NCBI RefSeq assembly: GCF_030158645.1
Contig: NZ_JAOASO010000111.1
Location: forward strand, 1 to 35,959
DNA: 35,959 nucleotides
Origin: Hydrogenophaga sp.
GTDB taxonomy: Bacteria > Pseudomonadota > Gammaproteobacteria > Burkholderiales > Burkholderiaceae_C
Direction: 5' to 3'
The position numbers and the translations under genes are program-made. This document shows positions 32,337 to 35,959 of this stretch, piece by piece (the stretch's first letter is position 1; each line of letters opens with the position of its first letter). The notes beneath the pieces were generated by a model, which was given only the letters and a program-made list of their open reading frames with translations, had not been told where the DNA came from and made no database searches.

Positions 32337-33455
32337 ATGTCAGACAAAAAAACCGTGACCTCACGCCGCGGCATGCTCAAAGGCGCGGCAGTCGCGGCAG
32401 GCGCCATGTCGGTGCCGATGATCGCCACTGCTCAGACCACGTCGCTGCGCTTCCAGAGCACCTGGCCTTCGAAGGACATCTTCCACGAATACGCCCAGGA
32501 CTTCGCCAAGAAGGTCAACGACATGGCCGGCGGCAAGCTGAAGATCGAAGTGCTGCCATCGGGCTCGGTGGTCCCGGCTTTCCAGCTGCTCGAAGCGGTG
32601 GCCAAAGGCACGCTGGACGGCGGCCACGGTGTGGTGGCTTACCACTACGGCAAGAACTCGGCGCTGGCCCTGTGGGGTTCCGGCCCCGCATTCGGCATGG
32701 ACCCCAACATGGTTCTGGCCTGGCACAACTACGGCGGCGGCAAGGCCCTGCTGGAAGAGATCTACGCCAGCCTGAACCTGGACGTGACCTCTTACCTGTA
32801 TGGCCCCATGCCCACGCAGCCACTGGGCTGGTTCAAGAAGCCGGTGGCCAAGGTCGCCGACATGAAGGGGCTGAAGTTCCGCACCGTGGGCCTGGCGGTG
32901 GACGTGTTCACTGAAATGGGCACCGCCGTCAACCCGCTGCCCGGTGGCGAGATCGTGCCGGCGCTGGACCGCGGCCTGATCGACGCGGCCGAGTTCAACA
33001 ACGCCAGCTCCGACCGCCTGCTGGGCTTCCCCGACGTGGTGAAGAACTGCATGCTGCAGAGCTTCCACCAGTCCGGCGAGCAGTTCGAGATCCTGTTCAA
33101 CAAGACCAAGCTCAACGCCCTGCCGGCCGAGCTGAAGTCCATCGTCGACTACGCCGCGCAAGCAGCCAGCGCCGACATGAGCTGGAAAGCCATCCAGCGC
33201 AACTCGCAGGACTACATCGAGCTGAAGAAGCAAGGCGTGAAGTTCTACAAGACCCCCGACGCGATCCTGCGCGCACAGCTCGAGGCCTGGGACAAGACCA
33301 TCGCCAAGAAGGGCACCGACAACGCGCTGTTCCGCAAGGTGCTGGAATCGCAGAAGGCCTTTGCCCAGCGTGCCGGCCAATGGCAAAACGACTACATGGT
33401 CGATTTCAAGATGGCGTACAACCACTACTTCGGCAAAGGCGCCAAGAAGTCCTGA
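32337..33455 (+). CDS. dctP: TRAP transporter substrate-binding protein (DctP/TakP type)
   Basis: A 372-residue periplasmic binding protein with a twin-arginine-style start (SRRGMLKGAAVAAGAM...IATAQ). Family landmarks are LRFQSTWPSKDIFHEYAQDFAKKV, GWFKKPV, LKFRTVGLAVDVFTEMG, the conserved arginine region, and EFNNASSDRLLGFPDVVKNCM. The last segment resembles the TakP-like (2-oxoacid or lactate) subgroup, so a monocarboxylic or keto acid ligand is likely but not proven. ATG at 32337 follows GGAGAAAAACCC. A hairpin with a T-run lies between this gene and the permease genes, which would give more binding protein than permease. Confidence 0.92.
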   Translation: MSDKKTVTSRRGMLKGAAVAAGAMSVPMIATAQTTSLRFQSTWPSKDIFHEYAQDFAKKVNDMAGGKLKIEVLPSGSVVPAFQLLEAVAKGTLDGGHGVVAYHYGKNSALALWGSGPAFGMDPNMVLAWHNYGGGKALLEEIYASLNLDVTSYLYGPMPTQPLGWFKKPVAKVADMKGLKFRTVGLAVDVFTEMGTAVNPLPGGEIVPALDRGLIDAAEFNNASSDRLLGFPDVVKNCMLQSFHQSGEQFEILFNKTKLNALPAELKSIVDYAAQAASADMSWKAIQRNSQDYIELKKQGVKFYKTPDAILRAQLEAWDKTIAKKGTDNALFRKVLESQKAFAQRAGQWQNDYMVDFKMAYNHYFGKGAKKS

Positions 33456-33474
33456 TCGGGCTTCTCTGAACTCG

Positions 33475-33496
33475 GGGCGCCTGCGGGCGCCCTTTT
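33475..33496 (+). terminator. Hairpin with T-run between dctP and dctQ
   Basis: A 7-bp stem GGGCGCC / GGCGCCC (33475-33492) with a 4-base loop is followed by TTTT. As it lies inside the operon, partial termination is likely, keeping binding protein in excess over permease. Confidence 0.7.
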
Positions 33497-33514
33497 CTGT
33501 TTCTGGAAATTCAC

Positions 33515-34135
33515 ATGCAAAAACTATTACTGGCCGTTGACAGCCTGTCGACCTGGTTCGGCAAGGCCTGCGCCTGGACCGTCATCGGGCTCACTCTGTT
33601 GATCACCTGGGAAGTGTTTTCCCGGTACGTGCTCAACAACCCCCACGCCTGGGTGCTCGACGCCCAGATCATGTTGTACGGCGTGCTGTTCATGAGCGCC
33701 GGGGCCTACACGCTGGCCAAAAGCGGCCACGTTCGCGGTGACGTGCTCTACGGCTTTTTCAGCCCGCGCACGCAAGCCGGCTGGGACCTCGCTCTCTACA
33801 TCCTGTTCTTCCTGCCCGGCATCGTGGCACTGACCTACGCCGGCTGGTTCTTCGCCAACGAGTCGCTCGCCATCCGCGAGCAGACCTTCAACGCCGACCC
33901 GCTGCCGGTCTACCCGTTCAAATTCGTGGTGCCCATTGCCGGCGCCTTCCTGCTGCTGCAAGGCATCGTTGAAATCATCCGCTGCATCATGTGCCTGCAA
34001 ACCGGCGAATGGCCCCAGCGCGCACAAGACGTTGAAGAGGTCGATGTCGAAAAACTCAAAGAAATGGTGCACGTGAAAGACGCTGACATTGACGCGCTGG
34101 ACTCCATCGTGGTGAAGCAAGGAGCCAAGCCATGA
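33515..34135 (+). CDS. dctQ: TRAP transporter small permease (DctQ)
   Basis: A 206-residue membrane protein with four hydrophobic segments, typical of DctQ. The first includes ACAWTVIGLTLLITWEVFSRYVL, followed by the characteristic WVLDAQIMLYGVLFMSAGAYTLAKSGHVRGDVLY. The C-terminal ~45 residues are cytoplasmic and acidic (DVEEVDVEKLKEMVHVKDADIDALDSI). Together with DctM it forms the Na+-driven permease. ATG at 33515. The stop overlaps the start of the DctM gene in ATGA. Confidence 0.92.
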   Translation: MQKLLLAVDSLSTWFGKACAWTVIGLTLLITWEVFSRYVLNNPHAWVLDAQIMLYGVLFMSAGAYTLAKSGHVRGDVLYGFFSPRTQAGWDLALYILFFLPGIVALTYAGWFFANESLAIREQTFNADPLPVYPFKFVVPIAGAFLLLQGIVEIIRCIMCLQTGEWPQRAQDVEEVDVEKLKEMVHVKDADIDALDSIVVKQGAKP

Positions 34136-35959
34136 AGATCCGCAAAGAACTCTGGTTCGGCTTCACGCTGATGGCCCTCATCGGCTCGGCCGCACTGACC
34201 ATGGTGCTCAGCGTCGAGACCATGACCAACGGCCATTACGGCCTGCTCATGCTCTCGCTGGTGGTGGTCGCCATCATGCTGGGCTTCCCCACCGCCTTCA
34301 CCCTGATGGGCATGGGCATGATGTTCGCGTTCTTCGCCTACCACTCGGGTGACCAGTCCGCAGCGGGTGCCATGAAACAGACGCTGGACCTGATGGTGCA
34401 GCGCGCGTTCTCGGTGATGGGCAACGACGTGCTGATCTCGATCCCGCTGTTCGTGTTCATGGGTTACCTCGTGGAACGCGCCAACCTGATCGACAAGCTG
34501 TTCCGCAGCCTGCACCTGGCCCTGGCCCGCGTGCCCGGTTCGCTGGGCGTGGCCACGCTGGTGACCTGTGCGGTGTTCGCCACCGCCACCGGCATCGTGG
34601 GCGCGGTCGTCACGCTGATGGGCCTGCTGGCCCTGCCGCAGATGCTGCGCGCCGGCTACGACGTGCGCCTGTCCGCCGGTGTCATCACCGCCGGCGGCTG
34701 CCTGGGCATCTTGATCCCGCCGTCGGTGCTGCTGATCGTTTACGGCGCCACCGCCGGCGTGTCGGTGGTGCAGCTGTACGCCGGTGCCTTCTTCCCCGGC
34801 ATCATGCTGGCCGGTCTGTACATCCTGTACGTGATCATCATGGCCAAGATCAAGCCGGCCTGGGCACCCCCGCTGACCGCAGCGCAACGCTTTGTGCCGT
34901 TGCCGGCGCCGCTGACCGCCATTGGCGCCGTCGGCGAACGGTCGGCTGTGCCCAATCTGATCAAGGCACTGAACGGCAAACGCAACCAGGACGTGTCCAC
35001 CAAGTACCTGCTGGGTCAGCTGGGCATCGCCTTGCTGCCGGCCATCCTGTTCGCTGCCGTGGCCTTCGCCAGCTACCAGAGCGCCACCACCGTGGTGCCG
35101 GTGGAAACCTACGAAGAGCTGCAGCCCATGGGCGCAGGCTCCACGGTGGACGAGAACCCCAACGAAGGTGGTCTGGCCGAACCCGAAGCCGAAGAGGGCG
35201 GCCTGGCCGAACCCCCTTCGGGCGACGCCGTGGCCGAGCCCCCTGGTGCAGAGGCAGACGCGGTGGCTGAACCACCCGGTGCCGAGAAGGAAACCACCGC
35301 GGCGGGTGCGGCACCCGATGCCGTGGCCGAACCGGCCGGTGCGGCACCCGCCGCCGCCGCCGCAGCGGCAGAAGGCGAACCCGCAGCCACCACCAAGCCC
35401 GCTTCCATGAGCTTCTGGATCGGTCTGGCCGTGGGCTTCGTGGCGCTGGTGATCTTCTACGCCATCCTGAGCTTCACCCGGCTGGAAGTCTTCAAGATGC
35501 TGCTCTCCAGCTTCTTCCCGCTGCTGGTGCTGATCCTGTCGGTGCTGGGCTCGATCGTGTTCGGTCTGGCCACGCCCACCGAGGCGGCGGCGGTCGGTGC
35601 GTTTGGCGGCTTCCTGCTGGCGGCGGCTTACCGGCAACTCACCTTCGGCGTGGTCAAGGAAAGCGTGTTCCTCACGGCCAAGACCAGCGCCATGGTGTGC
35701 TGGCTGTTCGTGGGCTCGGCCATCTTCTCGGCGGCGTTCGCGCTGCTGGGCGGACAGGAGCTCGTCGAGACCTGGGTGCTGAGCATGAACCTGTCCAAGA
35801 CGGAGTTCCTGATCCTGTCGCAGGTGCTGATCTTCATCCTGGGCTGGCCGCTGGAGTGGACCGAGATCATCGTGATCTTCATGCCCATCTTCATTCCGCT
35901 GCTCGACAACTTCGGGGTCGACCCGCTGTTCTTCGGCCTGCTGGTGGCGCTGAACCTGC
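34132..35959 (+). CDS. dctM: TRAP transporter large permease (DctM), partial, with a low-complexity insertion
   Basis: The 609 codons visible run to the window end with no stop. Many hydrophobic helices and the family segments FVFMGYLVERANLIDKL, ATATGIVGAVVTLMGL, GGCLGILIPPSVLLIVYGA and GLATPTEAAAVGAFGGF identify DctM. The ATG at 34132 overlaps the DctQ stop (ATGA), with GGAGCC upstream. An unusual stretch at about residues 323-425 (DNA about 35101-35405) is rich in Ala, Pro, Glu and Gly, with repeated AVAEPPGAE and GGLAEP units. It lies between two membrane helices (LGIALLPAILFAAVAFASY and SFWIGLAVGFVALVIFYAIL). Normal DctM lacks such a loop, though the mannitol/chloroaromatic-type group is known to be longer. 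Confidence 0.9.
   Translation, partial: MKIRKELWFGFTLMALIGSAALTMVLSVETMTNGHYGLLMLSLVVVAIMLGFPTAFTLMGMGMMFAFFAYHSGDQSAAGAMKQTLDLMVQRAFSVMGNDVLISIPLFVFMGYLVERANLIDKLFRSLHLALARVPGSLGVATLVTCAVFATATGIVGAVVTLMGLLALPQMLRAGYDVRLSAGVITAGGCLGILIPPSVLLIVYGATAGVSVVQLYAGAFFPGIMLAGLYILYVIIMAKIKPAWAPPLTAAQRFVPLPAPLTAIGAVGERSAVPNLIKALNGKRNQDVSTKYLLGQLGIALLPAILFAAVAFASYQSATTVVPVETYEELQPMGAGSTVDENPNEGGLAEPEAEEGGLAEPPSGDAVAEPPGAEADAVAEPPGAEKETTAAGAAPDAVAEPAGAAPAAAAAAAEGEPAATTKPASMSFWIGLAVGFVALVIFYAILSFTRLEVFKMLLSSFFPLLVLILSVLGSIVFGLATPTEAAAVGAFGGFLLAAAYRQLTFGVVKESVFLTAKTSAMVCWLFVGSAIFSAAFALLGGQELVETWVLSMNLSKTEFLILSQVLIFILGWPLEWTEIIVIFMPIFIPLLDNFGVDPLFFGLLVALNL

Noticed and set aside
33910..35637. A long minus-strand open frame opposite dctQ and dctM
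   Set aside because: His/Gln/Gly-rich shadow composition. The plus strand encodes the transmembrane permease.

Overview
The window is about 36 kb of very GC-rich DNA, densely coding, with Shine-Dalgarno sites and gene families typical of a betaproteobacterium in the Burkholderiales, most likely Comamonadaceae (Hydrogenophaga-like). This placement is an inference from gene content and gene order: argB next to slmA, a PHA-granule protein, a PEP-CTERM protein, two orphan Leu/Ile/Val-type binding proteins, and a TRAP transporter. I saw no rRNA, tRNA, CRISPR array, insertion sequence or prophage.

Layout. 1-1075: start of an unidentified minus-strand gene, then a PEP-CTERM surface protein behind a sigma-54-type promoter. 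1077-4282: a crotonase-family enzyme (minus), divergent from a secreted patatin/beta-barrel fusion (plus). 4290-12257: a minus-strand fatty-acid degradation operon in the order TetR regulator, acyl-CoA dehydrogenase, DUF2147 protein, hydroxyacyl-CoA dehydrogenase/hydratase fusion, DUF559 nuclease, thiolase, thioesterase. The nuclease lies in a small cassette bounded by 43-bp inverted repeats. 12313-20021: minus-strand genes pdeM, slmA, argB, a DUF2817 peptidase, an M20 amidohydrolase and two periplasmic binding proteins. 20118-23616: a molybdopterin oxidoreductase, a lipoprotein aminopeptidase and a PHA-granule protein (plus). 23632-26378: acyl-CoA-binding protein, wax ester synthase/DGAT and type III pantothenate kinase. 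26453-30849: a compact signalling island. 30917-32041: a persulfide dioxygenase-rhodanese fusion. 32337-35959: a TRAP transporter, with its large permease cut by the window end.

The most interesting region is 26453-30849. It encodes a CqsA/LqsA-type autoinducer synthase, a CqsS/LqsS-type six-helix histidine kinase carrying the PQPYENL signature, an LqsR-like response regulator without a recognisable DNA-binding domain, and an AHL-type LuxR regulator with no luxI in the window. A near-perfect 20-bp lux-box-like dyad (CTG-N10-CAG) sits upstream of the synthase gene. This looks like a complete alpha-hydroxyketone quorum-sensing module with a LuxR protein possibly wired into synthase control. Related systems are known from Vibrio (cqs), Legionella (lqs) and Janthinobacterium (jqs). 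The LuxR link and the dyad are the potentially new parts.

The second notable item is the DUF559 cassette at 6321-6731, where inverted palindromic repeats encode both ends of the nuclease itself. It sits in the fad operon without visibly breaking any host gene. A broader theme is acyl-CoA metabolism: beta-oxidation, thioesterase, acyl-CoA-binding protein, wax ester and PHA storage, and an autoinducer synthase family that uses acyl-CoA.
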